From: Nitrospira sp. CR1.1
Lineage (GTDB): Bacteria > Nitrospirota > Nitrospiria > Nitrospirales > Nitrospiraceae
Assembly: GCA_014055465.1 (NCBI GenBank)
Contig: WIAF01000014.1
Span: 1 to 64,000, forward strand
Length of the DNA stretch: 64,000 bases
Reading direction: 5' to 3'
In this document: piece by piece, positions 28,015-39,242 of the stretch
How the letters are laid out: the number at the start of each line of letters is the position of its first letter
Numbering within the stretch: position 1 is the stretch's first letter
Program-made: the position numbers and the translations under genes
Notes under the pieces: model-generated
What the model saw: the letters and a program-made list of their open reading frames with translations, nothing else
Databases searched by the model: none
Told to the model about the DNA's origin: nothing

Positions 28015-29847
28015 ATGTGTGGCATCGTCGGCTACGTAGGAAATCAGGATGCAGTCCCGATTTTGTTGAATGGGTTGTCGAAGCTGGAATATCGAGGGTA
28101 CGACTCGGCCGGCGTGGCGATCCAACGTGGGGAAAAGATCGACATTCGGCGCAGTGTCGGGAAGCTGATCAATCTTCAAAAATCGCTGGAACAGAAGGCG
28201 ATTGCCGGCATGTGTGGGATCGGCCATACGCGCTGGGCGACGCACGGGAAACCCTCTGAGCAGAATGCGCACCCGCATCGCTCCGAGAGCTGCGTGCTGG
28301 TGCACAATGGCATCATCGAAAACTACGTCGAGCTCAAGCAGCGTCTCGTCAAGGACGGGTACAAGTTTCAGTCGGAGACGGACACGGAAGTGGTTGCGCA
28401 CCTGATCGATACCCACATGAAGCATGGCAAGTTGCGCCTGGCTGATGCGGTCCGCGCGACGGCGAAGGAGATTCGCGGCAGTTATGCCATCGCCGTGATT
28501 TCCGAGCATGAGCCCGGTTTGCTGGTCGCTGCGCGGTCCGGTTGTCCGCTGGTTATCGGTCGCACCGCGGAGGCGTCCTTTGTCGGGTCGGACGTCATGG
28601 CGATGTTGTCTCACACCAGGGACGTGACGTTCCTGGACGAGGGCGACGTCGTCGAGGTCACAGCAGGAGGCGTTGCCTTCACGGACCTCGACGGGAGGGC
28701 GGTGACACGCAAGAAAACCAAGGTGACCTGGGACGCGTCCGCGGCTGAAAAAAGCGGATATCCCCATTTCATGTTGAAGGAAATTCACGAACAACCCCAA
28801 ACGATTCTGGATACGATTCGGGGCCGGTACTCGTATGAGAGCGGCGAGGCGGATCTGCCGGATATCGGCCTGACGCCGAAGCAGTTTGCCGACGTGGGGC
28901 GGATCTGGATCGTGGCCTGTGGCACCAGCTGGCATGCAGGGCTGGTGGGAAAATACTTGCTCGAGGAAATGGTTCGTACGCCGGTGCAGGTCGATATCGG
29001 CAGCGAATTTCGATATCGCGATCCGTTGATCGAGAAGAACGATCTGTTCATTACGATCTCGCAATCGGGTGAAACCGCGGATACCCTGGCGGCGGCGCGA
29101 GAAGCCAAGCAGAAAGGCGCGCGCGTTGTGTCGATCGTCAATGTCGTGGGCAGCACGCTGGCCCGTGAGTCGGACGGCGTGCTGTATACGCACTGCGGCC
29201 CTGAGATCGGCGTGGCTTCGACGAAGGCCTTTACCAGTCAGTTGGCGGCGCTCTATATGCTGGCCTTGCATCTCGGCCGGGTACGGGGCGTCTTGAGTGC
29301 GGCGGATGGGAAGGCCTGGCTGGACCGCCTGGTCACGGTGCCGGCATTGGTGAAGCATGTGCTGGGCCGGGAAGCAGAGATTCTGGCGATCGCGAAGCGG
29401 TACTACAAGAAACCGGACTTCTTGTATCTGGCGCGCGGCATCAATTTTCCGATCGCGCTCGAAGGCGCGCTCAAGCTCAAGGAAATTTCCTATATCCATG
29501 CGGAGGGGTATGCCGCCGGAGAAATGAAGCATGGGCCCATCGCCTTGATCGATAAAGACATGCCGGTGGTGGTATTGGCGCCCAGGGACCGGTTATATGA
29601 AAAGACGGTCAGTAACCTCATGGAGGTCAAGGCGCGCCGGGCTCCGGTGATTGCTTTCGTGGCGGAAGGCGAGCGCGAGTTGGGCAAGATCGCCGATGCG
29701 GTGTTCACCATTCCTGATGTGCATCCGCTGCTGTCGCCCATCCTCTTTACGATTCCACTGCAGTTGCTGGCGTATCACATTGCCGTGCTGCGCGGGGAGG
29801 ATGTGGATCAGCCTCGCAACCTGGCGAAAAGCGTGACGGTGGAATAG
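28015..29847 (+). CDS. glmS: Glutamine--fructose-6-phosphate aminotransferase (isomerizing)
   Basis: A 610-residue enzyme with the N-terminal nucleophile Cys2 (MCGIVGYVG), the glutaminase domain with GHTRWATHG, and two SIS domains with CGTSWHAG and SQSGETADT; the C-terminus ends LAKSVTVE as in the family. It forms glucosamine-6-phosphate, upstream of the glmU product. GGAGG lies before the ATG. No glmS riboswitch is possible in the 9-base gap from glmU. Confidence 0.97.
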   Translation: MCGIVGYVGNQDAVPILLNGLSKLEYRGYDSAGVAIQRGEKIDIRRSVGKLINLQKSLEQKAIAGMCGIGHTRWATHGKPSEQNAHPHRSESCVLVHNGIIENYVELKQRLVKDGYKFQSETDTEVVAHLIDTHMKHGKLRLADAVRATAKEIRGSYAIAVISEHEPGLLVAARSGCPLVIGRTAEASFVGSDVMAMLSHTRDVTFLDEGDVVEVTAGGVAFTDLDGRAVTRKKTKVTWDASAAEKSGYPHFMLKEIHEQPQTILDTIRGRYSYESGEADLPDIGLTPKQFADVGRIWIVACGTSWHAGLVGKYLLEEMVRTPVQVDIGSEFRYRDPLIEKNDLFITISQSGETADTLAAAREAKQKGARVVSIVNVVGSTLARESDGVLYTHCGPEIGVASTKAFTSQLAALYMLALHLGRVRGVLSAADGKAWLDRLVTVPALVKHVLGREAEILAIAKRYYKKPDFLYLARGINFPIALEGALKLKEISYIHAEGYAAGEMKHGPIALIDKDMPVVVLAPRDRLYEKTVSNLMEVKARRAPVIAFVAEGERELGKIADAVFTIPDVHPLLSPILFTIPLQLLAYHIAVLRGEDVDQPRNLAKSVTVE

Positions 29848-29858
29848 TCGGATGATGA

Positions 29859-29960
29859 ACATGGCTTCCCACTGCGTTCTCGGTCGCCCGGCATCCTGCG
29901 ACGTACCCCGAGGGTACGCCTCGTCGCCGGGCTTCCTGCGGCCTTGTCGGAAGACCATGT
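29859..29960. repeat. REP/MITE-like palindromic element, copy 2
   Basis: A 102-base element between glmS and gatC with inverted ends (ACATGGCTTCC and, on the other strand, ACATGGTCTTCC) and the central hairpin CGTACCC-CGA-GGGTACG. Its core resembles the reverse complement of copy 1 (17738-17859): both show TTCTCG near one end, the GTACC hairpin, GGGTACGCCTCG and CTGCGGCC. Confidence 0.65.
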
Positions 29961-29990
29961 GGATTATCCTCTAAGAGCCGAGAGGGAGTC

Positions 29991-30284
29991 ATGGAGATTA
30001 CAAAGCAGGAAGTTGAAAAAGTGGCCAAGCTGGCGCGGCTGGCGTTGAGCGAGGCGGAGACCACGGCCTTCTCACAACAGTTGAACCAGATTGTGGCCTA
30101 TGTCCAGAAGCTCAAAACGTTTTCCACGGAGGACGTGGAGCCGACCTCAACCGTGTTGGGGCAGACCAATGTCTTTCGTCCGGACCAGGTGCAGGCGTCT
30201 CTCTCGTCTGAGCAGGCATTAGGCAACGCTCCTGATACGGAGGCGCACTGTTTCCGGGTGCCGAAAATTATTCAAGAGTCGTAA
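29991..30284 (+). CDS. gatC: Asp-tRNA(Asn)/Glu-tRNA(Gln) amidotransferase subunit C
   Basis: A 97-residue protein with the standard GatC form: KVAKLARLALSEAE near the start, FSQQLNQIVAYVQKL, and ending FRVPKIIQES. GatC holds GatA and GatB together. GAGGGAG precedes the ATG. It is the first of the interleaved gat genes, separated from gatA by panD. Confidence 0.95.
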   Translation: MEITKQEVEKVAKLARLALSEAETTAFSQQLNQIVAYVQKLKTFSTEDVEPTSTVLGQTNVFRPDQVQASLSSEQALGNAPDTEAHCFRVPKIIQES

Positions 30285-30309
30285 GCGACGTAAGGAGTAC
30301 GAGCCGATT

Positions 30310-30675
30310 ATGTTTCGACAAATGTTGAGGGCGAAGATACATCGAGCGACGGTGACCGAGGCCTGTCTGGAATATGAAGGTAGTCTCACGGTGGATGAAG
30401 AGTTGCTGGAGGCGGCGGGTATTCTGCCGTATGAAGCGATCGTGTGTTCCAATCTCAACAATGGCGAGCGATTCATGACCTACGCCATGAAGGGGAAACG
30501 GGGCGGGGGCGAGATCGTGTTGAACGGACCAACTGCGCGCAAGGCTGCGGTGGGGGATCAGATCATTATTTTCTGTTACGAATATTATAGTGACGAAGAG
30601 ATTCAGCGGCATAAGCCGAAGATCATCCTCGTTGACGGAAAAAATCGAATTGCCCGCAAGGTTAAGAAGCGCTGA
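30310..30675 (+). CDS. panD: Aspartate 1-decarboxylase
   Basis: A 121-residue pyruvoyl enzyme of the usual size. The self-cleavage site is Gly24-Ser25 in YEGSLTVD, and the substrate-binding region [19 protein letters not shown] follows. It converts aspartate to beta-alanine for pantothenate. It lies between gatC and gatA, and its stop shares one base with the gatA start. Confidence 0.96.
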   Translation: MFRQMLRAKIHRATVTEACLEYEGSLTVDEELLEAAGILPYEAIVCSNLNNGERFMTYAMKGKRGGGEIVLNGPTARKAAVGDQIIIFCYEYYSDEEIQRHKPKIILVDGKNRIARKVKKR

Positions 30676-32150
30676 TGGGATTGACGGTTATACATAAAAT
30701 GACCCTGGCGGAGTTGCAGCGGAAATTTACCGCGGGCGATGTGACGGCCACGGAAATTGTGCGCGCCTACTTTCTGCGGGTGGGGCATGTCGAGCCTAAG
30801 GTCAACGCCTATCTCACGCAATGTAAGGAGGCGGCGGTGGCGCAGGCGGAACGGCTCGATCAGTCGTTGAAGGGCTGGCGCAAAACGTCCCCTCTGATGG
30901 CCATGCCTTTGGCGGTGAAGGACAACATCTGTACGGAAGGTGTGCGCACGACCTGCGCCTCCCGGATGTTGGAGACCTTCGTGCCCCCCTATGACGCCAC
31001 TGTGGTCGCGAAATTGCGTGGGCAGAACTATCTGCTGGTCGGCAAGACGAACCTGGACGAATTTGCGATGGGGTCATCCACCGAAAATTCGGCGTTCGGA
31101 GCCAGCCGTAATCCCTGGAGCCTCCAGACTGTTCCTGGCGGGTCGAGCGGCGGGTCAGCGGCTGCTGTTGCGGCGGATGAATGTGTGGCGGCTTTGGGTT
31201 CGGATACAGGCGGATCGATTCGTCAGCCGGCGGCGTTTTGCGGCGTCGTCGGGCTGAAGCCCACCTATGGTCGGGTGTCTCGTTATGGGTTGGTGGCTTT
31301 CGCCTCGTCCTTGGATCAGATCGGCCCCATCACGAAGGATGTCACGGATGCCGCGATCGTACTCGGCGCGATCGCAGGCCATGATCCTCGTGATTCGACG
31401 TCGGCGAACGTGCCGGTTCCCGATTATCTCAGGGCGCTCAAACGGAAAGATTTGAAACGCCTGAAGGTCGGCGTCCCCGCCGAATACTTTGCCGACGGCC
31501 TCGATCCTGAAGTGGAGCAGGCCGTTCGCACGGCTATTGAAGGGTTACGGGAGCTTGGCGCCGATATCCGCGAGATCAAACTGCCGACGACGGATGCCGC
31601 GGTTGCCGCCTACTATGTCATCGCCACCGCAGAGGCCAGCTCGAATCTAGCCCGTTATGACGGGGTCAAGTTCGGCCTGCGGGCAGGCGACAGCAAAGAC
31701 TTGCTCGATATGTACCTCAGGACCAGGGCGGAAGGGTTTGGCCAGGAAGTGAAACGCCGGATCATGCTGGGGACCTATGTGTTGAGCGCCGGATACTACG
31801 ACGCCTACTACGGAAAAGCGCAGGCGGTGCGGACATTGATCCGCCGGGAATTTGAGGCCGCGTTTGAGACGGTCGATCTGATCGTGACGCCGGTGACTCC
31901 GACTACGGCCTTCAAGTTCGGAGAAAAGGCGCAGGATCCGTTACAGATGTATTTGTCCGACATCTATACGATTTCGGCGAATCTGGCCGGGCTTCCCGCG
32001 ATCTCGCTTCCTTGCGGATTCAGTGCAGCGGGGATGCCGATCGGGCTCCAGCTGATCGGCCGGCCGTTTGAGGAGGAAACCCTGTTGCGCGGGGCGAATG
32101 CCTATGAGCAGGCGACAAACTGGCGGTCCAAGAAGCCGTTGGTGCGGTAA
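30675..32150 (+). CDS. gatA: Asp-tRNA(Asn)/Glu-tRNA(Gln) amidotransferase subunit A
   Basis: A 491-residue amidase-signature enzyme. The catalytic set is Lys82 (AVKDNI), Ser157 (GGSSGGS) and Ser181 ([11 protein letters not shown]). It releases ammonia from glutamine and passes it to GatB, which amidates mischarged tRNA. The start ATG overlaps panD by one base. There are 18 bases to the DUF948 gene. Confidence 0.96.
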   Translation: MGLTVIHKMTLAELQRKFTAGDVTATEIVRAYFLRVGHVEPKVNAYLTQCKEAAVAQAERLDQSLKGWRKTSPLMAMPLAVKDNICTEGVRTTCASRMLETFVPPYDATVVAKLRGQNYLLVGKTNLDEFAMGSSTENSAFGASRNPWSLQTVPGGSSGGSAAAVAADECVAALGSDTGGSIRQPAAFCGVVGLKPTYGRVSRYGLVAFASSLDQIGPITKDVTDAAIVLGAIAGHDPRDSTSANVPVPDYLRALKRKDLKRLKVGVPAEYFADGLDPEVEQAVRTAIEGLRELGADIREIKLPTTDAAVAAYYVIATAEASSNLARYDGVKFGLRAGDSKDLLDMYLRTRAEGFGQEVKRRIMLGTYVLSAGYYDAYYGKAQAVRTLIRREFEAAFETVDLIVTPVTPTTAFKFGEKAQDPLQMYLSDIYTISANLAGLPAISLPCGFSAAGMPIGLQLIGRPFEEETLLRGANAYEQATNWRSKKPLVR

Positions 32151-32168
32151 GCCTGAAAGGGAGTCCTT

Positions 32169-32570
32169 ATGATTGTCGAAGTCGCGGCTATTTTGGTTGC
32201 TCTCGCGTTCGCGGTGCTGGTCGGGTATCTGGTTCCGCTGCTGATCCAAGTTCGTAAGACGGTTGCGGAAGCCGAGACGTTGGTGACCAGGCTCAATGCC
32301 GACCTTCCGGTCCTGGTAACGGAATTACGGGCAATGAGCCAAAACCTGAACGATCTGACCGAACAGGCACGCGGCGGAGTGGAGCATGCGGCCGTGTTAT
32401 TGCACGCCGTGGGCGAAGTGGGCGAATCGGTCAATCAGGTGCATAGTTTGGTGCGAGGATCCGGAGGGACGTTGCTGGCCAATGTGGCGAGCGTGGTGGC
32501 GGGGCTTCGCGCAGCAAAGCAAGTGGTCACGAAACGTTTGAAAGAAGGAGGACATCACAATGGCGGATAA
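32169..32570 (+). CDS. DUF948 membrane-anchored protein
   Basis: A 133-residue protein with one N-terminal membrane helix (VAAILVALAFAVLVGYLVPLL) and a helical remainder with heptad-like pattern, matching DUF948. The family is of unknown function, often beside YtxH proteins and linked with the general stress or cell-envelope context. It overlaps the following YtxH gene by 11 bases. Confidence 0.8.
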   Translation: MIVEVAAILVALAFAVLVGYLVPLLIQVRKTVAEAETLVTRLNADLPVLVTELRAMSQNLNDLTEQARGGVEHAAVLLHAVGEVGESVNQVHSLVRGSGGTLLANVASVVAGLRAAKQVVTKRLKEGGHHNGG

Positions 32571-32880
32571 TCACGGTTCATCGTCAGCAGCGGTTCTGTT
32601 GGGATTTTTGAGCGGCGCGGCATTAGGCGCGGTGGCGGCGATCTTATTGACGCCACGAACCGGACCAGAATCGCGCGAGATGTTACGCGGGTACGCGCGG
32701 CGCGCGGAAGATGAGCTGCGGGATTTAGTCGGAGAAGCGGGCGAACGGTTCGAGGGCGCGGTCGAAGAAGGACGCGACTTCATCGAAACGAAGAAAACCG
32801 TTTTGCGCGAGGCCTTTGATGCAGGGCGGGAAGCCATGCGGCGGGAGCGGGAGCAGTTCACCAAGGGAGAGCAGAGTTGA
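32560..32880 (+). CDS. YtxH domain protein
   Basis: A 106-residue protein with a Gly/Ala-rich membrane helix ([20 protein letters not shown]) directly followed by the YtxH signature [15 protein letters not shown], then a charged helix. Family members are small membrane proteins, several of them stress-induced. It overlaps DUF948 upstream and gatB downstream (TTGA), so the three are translationally linked. Confidence 0.8.
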   Translation: MADNHGSSSAAVLLGFLSGAALGAVAAILLTPRTGPESREMLRGYARRAEDELRDLVGEAGERFEGAVEEGRDFIETKKTVLREAFDAGREAMRREREQFTKGEQS

Positions 32881-34310
32881 GCGTGGCCTACGAAGTCGTC
32901 ATCGGCGTGGAGGTGCATGCGCAGTTGCGCACGCAATCCAAGTTGTTCTGTCCTTGCGGGACCACGTTTGGTCGAACAGCCAATTCACAGACCTGCCCTG
33001 TCTGTCTGGGTTTGCCCGGAAGCCTGCCGGTCATCAATGAAACAGCCGTGGAGATGGCCGTGCGCGCAGGACTGGCGATGAACGGGACGATCGGAGCGCG
33101 CAATCGCTTCGCCAGGAAGAACTATTTTTATCCCGACTTGCCCAAGGGCTATCAGATTTCCCAGTACGAAGCGCCGATTTGCGAGCACGGGTGGATCGAA
33201 ATTGCCGCCGGGGGGACCCGGAAACGCGTGCGTATCAGGCGCGCTCATTTGGAAGAAGATGCCGGAAAGAATCTGCATGAAGCCGGCAGCGGCATGAGCC
33301 TCGTGGATTTGAATCGCGCGGGGACCCCGCTGCTCGAGATCGTGACCGAACCGGATTTAAGTTCGTCCGAAGAGGTGGTGGCGTACTTGAAGGCCTTGCG
33401 CGAGCTCCTGATGTATCTCGATGTCTGCGACGGAAATATGGAAGAGGGAAGTTTTCGATGCGAACCGAATCTCTCGCTCCGTCCCGAAGGGCAAACGGCT
33501 TATGGGACCAAAGTGGAGTTGAAGAACATCAACTCCTTCAAGTTCGTGAAGGATGCGGTTGATTACGAAATCAAACGCCAGACCAAGGTGCTGAGCGAGG
33601 GGGGAAAGATTTATCAGGAAACCCGGCTCTGGAATCACGAGCGCGGTGAAACGGCCGTGATGCGCAGCAAAGAGGAAGCGCATGACTACCGGTATTTTCC
33701 AGACCCGGATTTGGTCCCGCTGGAGATTTCGGCTGACTGGATCGAACAATTGCGTGAGGGATTGCCGGAGCTGGCCTCGACGAAGCAGCAACGGTTTGTT
33801 GCAGACTACGGCATCCCTGAATATGACGCAGGGATTTTGACATCCAGCAAAGCCCTGTCGGTATATTTTGACGCATGCGTCAAGCTGCATCCCCATCCCA
33901 AGACCGTCAGCAATTGGGTGATGGGCGAGCTGTTGCGTGAATTGAATCAGGCCGGCATTGAGGCGGATGCGTCGCCCGTGTCGCCCGAACGGTTGGTCGA
34001 ATTGTTGACCCTGGTCGATCAGGGCGCGGTGAGTTTGAAGGTCGCCCGGGACATCTTTCCGGAAATGTATGCGTCCGGAAAACCGCCGGCGCAGATCGTT
34101 CAGGACAAGGGGCTTACGCAGGTTTCTGATGAAGCGGCCTTGGTGACAATAATTAATGAAGTGTTGACGAAAAATCCTGCTCAAGTAGCGCAATTTAAAG
34201 AAGGCAAACAGCAGGTGCTGGGGTTTCTCGTCGGCCAGATCATGAAAGCTTCCGGCGGGAAGGCCAATCCCGGCAAGGTGAATGAATTGCTGAAGAAGAC
34301 ATTGGGCTGA
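32877..34310 (+). CDS. gatB: Asp-tRNA(Asn)/Glu-tRNA(Gln) amidotransferase subunit B
   Basis: A 477-residue GatB with [20 protein letters not shown] at the start, Cys pairs CPC and [21 protein letters not shown] and the C-terminal YqeY-like helical domain. It activates and amidates Glu-tRNA(Gln) or Asp-tRNA(Asn). The start is TTG at 32877 overlapping the YtxH stop; a GTG two codons later is equally possible. Its separation from gatC-gatA by two membrane-protein genes is unusual. Confidence 0.95.
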   Translation: MSVAYEVVIGVEVHAQLRTQSKLFCPCGTTFGRTANSQTCPVCLGLPGSLPVINETAVEMAVRAGLAMNGTIGARNRFARKNYFYPDLPKGYQISQYEAPICEHGWIEIAAGGTRKRVRIRRAHLEEDAGKNLHEAGSGMSLVDLNRAGTPLLEIVTEPDLSSSEEVVAYLKALRELLMYLDVCDGNMEEGSFRCEPNLSLRPEGQTAYGTKVELKNINSFKFVKDAVDYEIKRQTKVLSEGGKIYQETRLWNHERGETAVMRSKEEAHDYRYFPDPDLVPLEISADWIEQLREGLPELASTKQQRFVADYGIPEYDAGILTSSKALSVYFDACVKLHPHPKTVSNWVMGELLRELNQAGIEADASPVSPERLVELLTLVDQGAVSLKVARDIFPEMYASGKPPAQIVQDKGLTQVSDEAALVTIINEVLTKNPAQVAQFKEGKQQVLGFLVGQIMKASGGKANPGKVNELLKKTLG

Positions 34311-34343
34311 GAATTGATGCGAGGCCGGGGAGCGGCGAACTAA

Positions 34344-35678
<1,335 letters not shown>

Positions 35679-35683
35679 CCACC

Positions 35684-36046
35684 GTGATCATTAAACCGAA
35701 CCGTGGGCGCGACTGGTTGGATTGGCAGCGGAAGCTCTGTTCTGCCGGCAAGTGGGTAGGGCTCGGAGCACTGTTCGTGATGATGGGCGCACTGTTGTTC
35801 GGAGAGATGGGCATTTCCCGGTATCTGCATTTGCGTGAGCATGCGGAACAATTGGATCACGAGCTTGCCGATTTACAACGGTTGAATGGCGAACTGCGCG
35901 CGGATTTGGATCGCGTGCAGTATGACTCGACTCGCATCGAGGAGCTGGCTCGCGAGCGGTTGGGCTACGTGCGAAAAGGCGAAACGGTGTATCAACTTGC
36001 GCCGCTTGGAGAAAAGGAACGGCTCCCGACCGTGAAAACACCATGA
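35684..36046 (+). CDS. FtsB/DivIC-like septum formation initiator
   Basis: A 120-residue protein: one membrane helix (WVGLGALFVMMGALLFG), then a coiled coil of about 50 residues and the block ELARERLGYVRKGETVYQL typical of the FtsB/DivIC family. The protein is a divisome scaffold. The GTG start at 35684 follows enolase by 5 bases and the stop overlaps era; eno-ftsB is a well-known pairing in many bacteria. Confidence 0.88.
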   Translation: MIIKPNRGRDWLDWQRKLCSAGKWVGLGALFVMMGALLFGEMGISRYLHLREHAEQLDHELADLQRLNGELRADLDRVQYDSTRIEELARERLGYVRKGETVYQLAPLGEKERLPTVKTP

Positions 36047-36927
36047 AGTTTGGCAGTGTGGCCATTATCGGGCGTTCGAATGTCGGGAAATCGACCCTCC
36101 TGAATCGTCTGCTGAAGGAAAAAATCGCCATCGTGTCTGACAAGCCGCAAACCACCAGGACGCGGATTCTGGGGGTAGCGCATGTGGAAGGGGCTCAGAT
36201 CGTGTTTCTCGACACGCCGGGCTTTCACGAGCCACGCCACCTGCTGAACCGACGCATGGTGCGGACGACGTTGGAGACATTCGATGATGCCGATGTGCTG
36301 TATGTGGTCGTCGAAGCCACATCCCAGCCCGGGCCCGGTGACCTGGCTGTGGTCGAACATGTGAAGCAAGCGGTTGCCAAGCAGGCGCGGCCGGTGGTGC
36401 TCGTGATCAATAAAGTCGATCTGGTGAATAAGTCGCGGCTGCTTCCTCTCATGGAGCAGTACCTGCGCATTTTCCCCTGGACAGAAATGGTGCCGGTCTC
36501 GGCACAGACTGCCGACAACACCGACCGGCTGTTGTCGGTGACGGTGTCGCTGCTGGCCGACGGCGAGGCGACCTACAGTGAGGATATGATCACGGATCAA
36601 TCCATGCGGACTCTCGCCGCCGAGCTGATCCGCGAAAAAATTCTTCAGCAGACCTATGAAGAGATTCCGCACTCGGTGGCGGTCGACATCGAAGAGTTTG
36701 TCGAAACCAAAAAATTGATCAAGATCGGGGCCGTGGTGATCGTCGAAAAGGAATCGCAGAAGGGTATTCTGATCGGCAAACAGGGCGAGCGGCTCAAGTC
36801 GGTGGGAACGGCAGCACGGGAAGATATGGAACGGCTGTTCGGGACCAAGGTGTTTGTGAAAGTGTGGGTCAAGGTTCGCGAATCGTGGCGAGAGGACGAA
36901 CAAACCCTCGCGGAGTTAGGTTATTAA
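36043..36927 (+). CDS. era: GTPase Era
   Basis: A 294-residue GTPase with G1 GRSNVGKST (10-18), the Thr of PQTTRTR, G3 DTPG, G4 NKVD and a C-terminal KH domain with GILIGKQGERLK. Era binds 16S rRNA in 30S assembly. It starts inside the last codons of the FtsB-like gene (ATGA overlap). Confidence 0.96.
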   Translation: MKFGSVAIIGRSNVGKSTLLNRLLKEKIAIVSDKPQTTRTRILGVAHVEGAQIVFLDTPGFHEPRHLLNRRMVRTTLETFDDADVLYVVVEATSQPGPGDLAVVEHVKQAVAKQARPVVLVINKVDLVNKSRLLPLMEQYLRIFPWTEMVPVSAQTADNTDRLLSVTVSLLADGEATYSEDMITDQSMRTLAAELIREKILQQTYEEIPHSVAVDIEEFVETKKLIKIGAVVIVEKESQKGILIGKQGERLKSVGTAAREDMERLFGTKVFVKVWVKVRESWREDEQTLAELGY

Positions 36928-37033
36928 CGATCTCACCATCCAATCGCCGGAACCCGCGCGACTCCCGGACAAGGAGCCGCTCGGGAAAGATGCGTCTCGC
37001 GACGCCGCCGGTAACGGTCCGGCCAAATCCGAC

Positions 37034-38371
37034 GTGCGCCTGGTCTCCATCCAACGACTCTTGCGACGGGGAGCGATTACCAATCTGGCAAAAATGCTCG
37101 CGCGCATGCATCCGGCGGATATTGCCAACGTCATCGATCACCTTTCCTCGCTGAAAGAAAAGCGTGAAATTTTTGAGTTGGTGCGGGGAGATGTGAAGCG
37201 CGGGCAAGTGCTGAGCGAATTGGATGGCGAGAGCATCACGCTGGTGCTGTCCGATCTGCTGCCGTCCGATGCCGCCTGGCTGTTGAAAGATCTCGGCTCC
37301 GACGATATCGCGCATATTCTGAGTGTGATTCCGAACGATCGCGCAAAGGAAATCCTGGCGCTGATGCGGACGGAAGACTCCACTGAGATCGCCGATTTGC
37401 TGAAATATCCCAAAGGCACGGCCGGCGGCATCATGACCACGGAGTTTTTCGCCCTGTTCGAGGATGCGACGGCACAGGAAGCGATTCGCCGACTGCAGCA
37501 GGCGACCGATGCTGAAATGGTCTTCTATATTTACGTGACGGATAAAGAAGACCGGCTGGTCGGTGTGTTGTCCCTTCGTCAATTGCTGACCGTTCCCCCG
37601 GCCACTCCGCTCAAGAACATCATGACTCGCGATCTGATCAGCGTCGCGGTCGACATGGACCAGGAGGAAGTATCGCGCCAGGTGGCGAGTTACAACTTGC
37701 TGGCGATTCCGGTTGTTGAGAAAGACGGGAAACTGGTCGGCATCATCACCGTCGACGACGTCGTGGACGTCATCCGTGAAGAAGCCACCGAAGATATGTT
37801 AAAAATGGCCGGCGCCATTGAGGAGGACGCGATGTTCAAGTCCTCCAGCATGGCCGCCGCTCGTGTGCGCTTGCCCTGGTTGTTTACCAATCTGGTGGGA
37901 AGCCTGCTTTCCGGGATGCTGTTGTGGATGTTCCGGTACACGATTCAAGAGGTTGTCGCCATCGTCAGTTTCATTCCCGTGATTGCGGCGATGGGAGGCA
38001 ACGTCGGTCTGCAGTCCTCCACGCTCATCATTCGGGGTCTCGCGACCGGCCTGGTGGAACTCACCGATGTCTGGAAGATTTTCTTTCGTGAAGCGAAGAT
38101 CGCCTTCTTGATGGGTATTGCCTGTAGCCTCATGCTGACCGTTGTCGGCTGGTTGTGGCACCAGGTGTTTCTTGGCATGGTGGTAGGGGTGTCGCTCATT
38201 ACGGCTTTCCTCGTCTCGACCAGCATGGCGACGGTGATGCCGATCGTCCTGAAGCGCATGGGTGTAGACCCTGCGGTCGCCGCCGGTCCGTTTGTGACGA
38301 CGGCCAATGATATCACCGGGATTGCGATTTACCTCACCTTGGCGACGGTCTTCCTCGAGCAGATTCGATAA
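37034..38371 (+). CDS. mgtE: Magnesium transporter MgtE
   Basis: A 445-residue Mg channel: an N-terminal MgtE domain with MHPADIANVIDHL, two CBS domains (about 130-250), and five membrane helices from about 280 (LFTNLVGSLLSGMLLWMF to the end). The block GNVGLQSSTLIIRGLATG is conserved. The GTG at 37034 is the first usable start; the frame remains open upstream to a TAG at 36917 but has no standard start. That upstream stretch could be coding only from a rare ATT. Confidence 0.93.
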   Translation: MRLVSIQRLLRRGAITNLAKMLARMHPADIANVIDHLSSLKEKREIFELVRGDVKRGQVLSELDGESITLVLSDLLPSDAAWLLKDLGSDDIAHILSVIPNDRAKEILALMRTEDSTEIADLLKYPKGTAGGIMTTEFFALFEDATAQEAIRRLQQATDAEMVFYIYVTDKEDRLVGVLSLRQLLTVPPATPLKNIMTRDLISVAVDMDQEEVSRQVASYNLLAIPVVEKDGKLVGIITVDDVVDVIREEATEDMLKMAGAIEEDAMFKSSSMAAARVRLPWLFTNLVGSLLSGMLLWMFRYTIQEVVAIVSFIPVIAAMGGNVGLQSSTLIIRGLATGLVELTDVWKIFFREAKIAFLMGIACSLMLTVVGWLWHQVFLGMVVGVSLITAFLVSTSMATVMPIVLKRMGVDPAVAAGPFVTTANDITGIAIYLTLATVFLEQIR

Positions 38372-38398
38372 CGATGCCGTGCGCGCCTCCGCGTTCCC

Positions 38399-39184
38399 AT
38401 GTCATTCTCGGCGCAGGGTGGTGAGATGCCGCTGGTAAAGACGGCCGCGATCGTGCTGCATAGTCGGAAGTGGGGAGACGCCGACCGGATTGTCACGTGT
38501 TACACGCTACGGCTGGGGAAACTGCGCGGAGTGGCGCGGGGGGCGCGCCGGCTGAAGAGCCGCTTGGGCGGCATGATCGAGCCGTTTACCCTGTGCCAGC
38601 TAGATCTGTTTGAAAAGCCCGGGGACTCGTTGTACCGTATCTCGCAGGTGGCTCTCGATGAACCGTTTGCGAAACTTCGCAGCGATTTAGCGTTGATGAC
38701 TGCTGCCGGGCGGATGGTTAATCTCGTGAGCGCCGTCATGGCCGAGGGCGATGCCGAACCGCGCGTCTTTGAGATGTTGGAATCAGGATTGCGTACATTG
38801 CTGGAGAGTCGGGACCCGGTGTGGACTACCTTGTTGTTTCAGATTCGCTTGCTGGGTATCACCGGATTTCGCCCGCAAACCGAACAGTGCGCGACCTGTG
38901 GGCACGTGCATCGAACTTTTCTTCCTCACTTTTCCCCGCTGGCCGGGGGGATGGTGTGTGAGCGGTGTGCGAGTCGCCAGCCGTTTCGGTGCACGGCCTT
39001 GTCCCGTGGCAGCGTGGCCTTTCTCCAGCAAGCCTTACACATGCAGCCGGCACTGCTCGATCGATTGCACGCGGCGGGGCAAGTGCGAGCTGAAGTCGAA
39101 TCGGTGATCGAGAGTTATGTCACGGTGGTGGCAGGCCGACGTTTGCCGGCCGTGGATTTCCTGACCGGCGGTGGGCCTGCGTAA
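38399..39184 (+). CDS. recO: DNA repair protein RecO
   Basis: About 261 residues: an OB-fold with VLHSRKWGDADRIVTCYT and GVARGARRLKSRLGG, then a helical part with a Cys4 zinc site (CATCGHVH and VCERC). RecO loads RecA on SSB-coated DNA with RecR. The start may instead be the ATG at 38426 (MPLVKTAA), which is closer to the family beginning. Confidence 0.92.
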   Translation: MSFSAQGGEMPLVKTAAIVLHSRKWGDADRIVTCYTLRLGKLRGVARGARRLKSRLGGMIEPFTLCQLDLFEKPGDSLYRISQVALDEPFAKLRSDLALMTAAGRMVNLVSAVMAEGDAEPRVFEMLESGLRTLLESRDPVWTTLLFQIRLLGITGFRPQTEQCATCGHVHRTFLPHFSPLAGGMVCERCASRQPFRCTALSRGSVAFLQQALHMQPALLDRLHAAGQVRAEVESVIESYVTVVAGRRLPAVDFLTGGGPA

Positions 39185-39242
39185 GAAGCTACGGTGCTCG
39201 TCGCAAGGCCTGCACTCAAGGAGTGAGGGAGCGTTGATCGTT

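Noticed and set aside
27769..29532. 587-codon open frame on the minus strand opposite glmU/glmS
   Set aside because: Antisense shadow of two well-conserved genes; Arg/His-rich composition typical of such shadows.
33357..34193. 278-codon minus-strand frame opposite gatB
   Set aside because: Shadow of gatB; no family match and no ribosome site.
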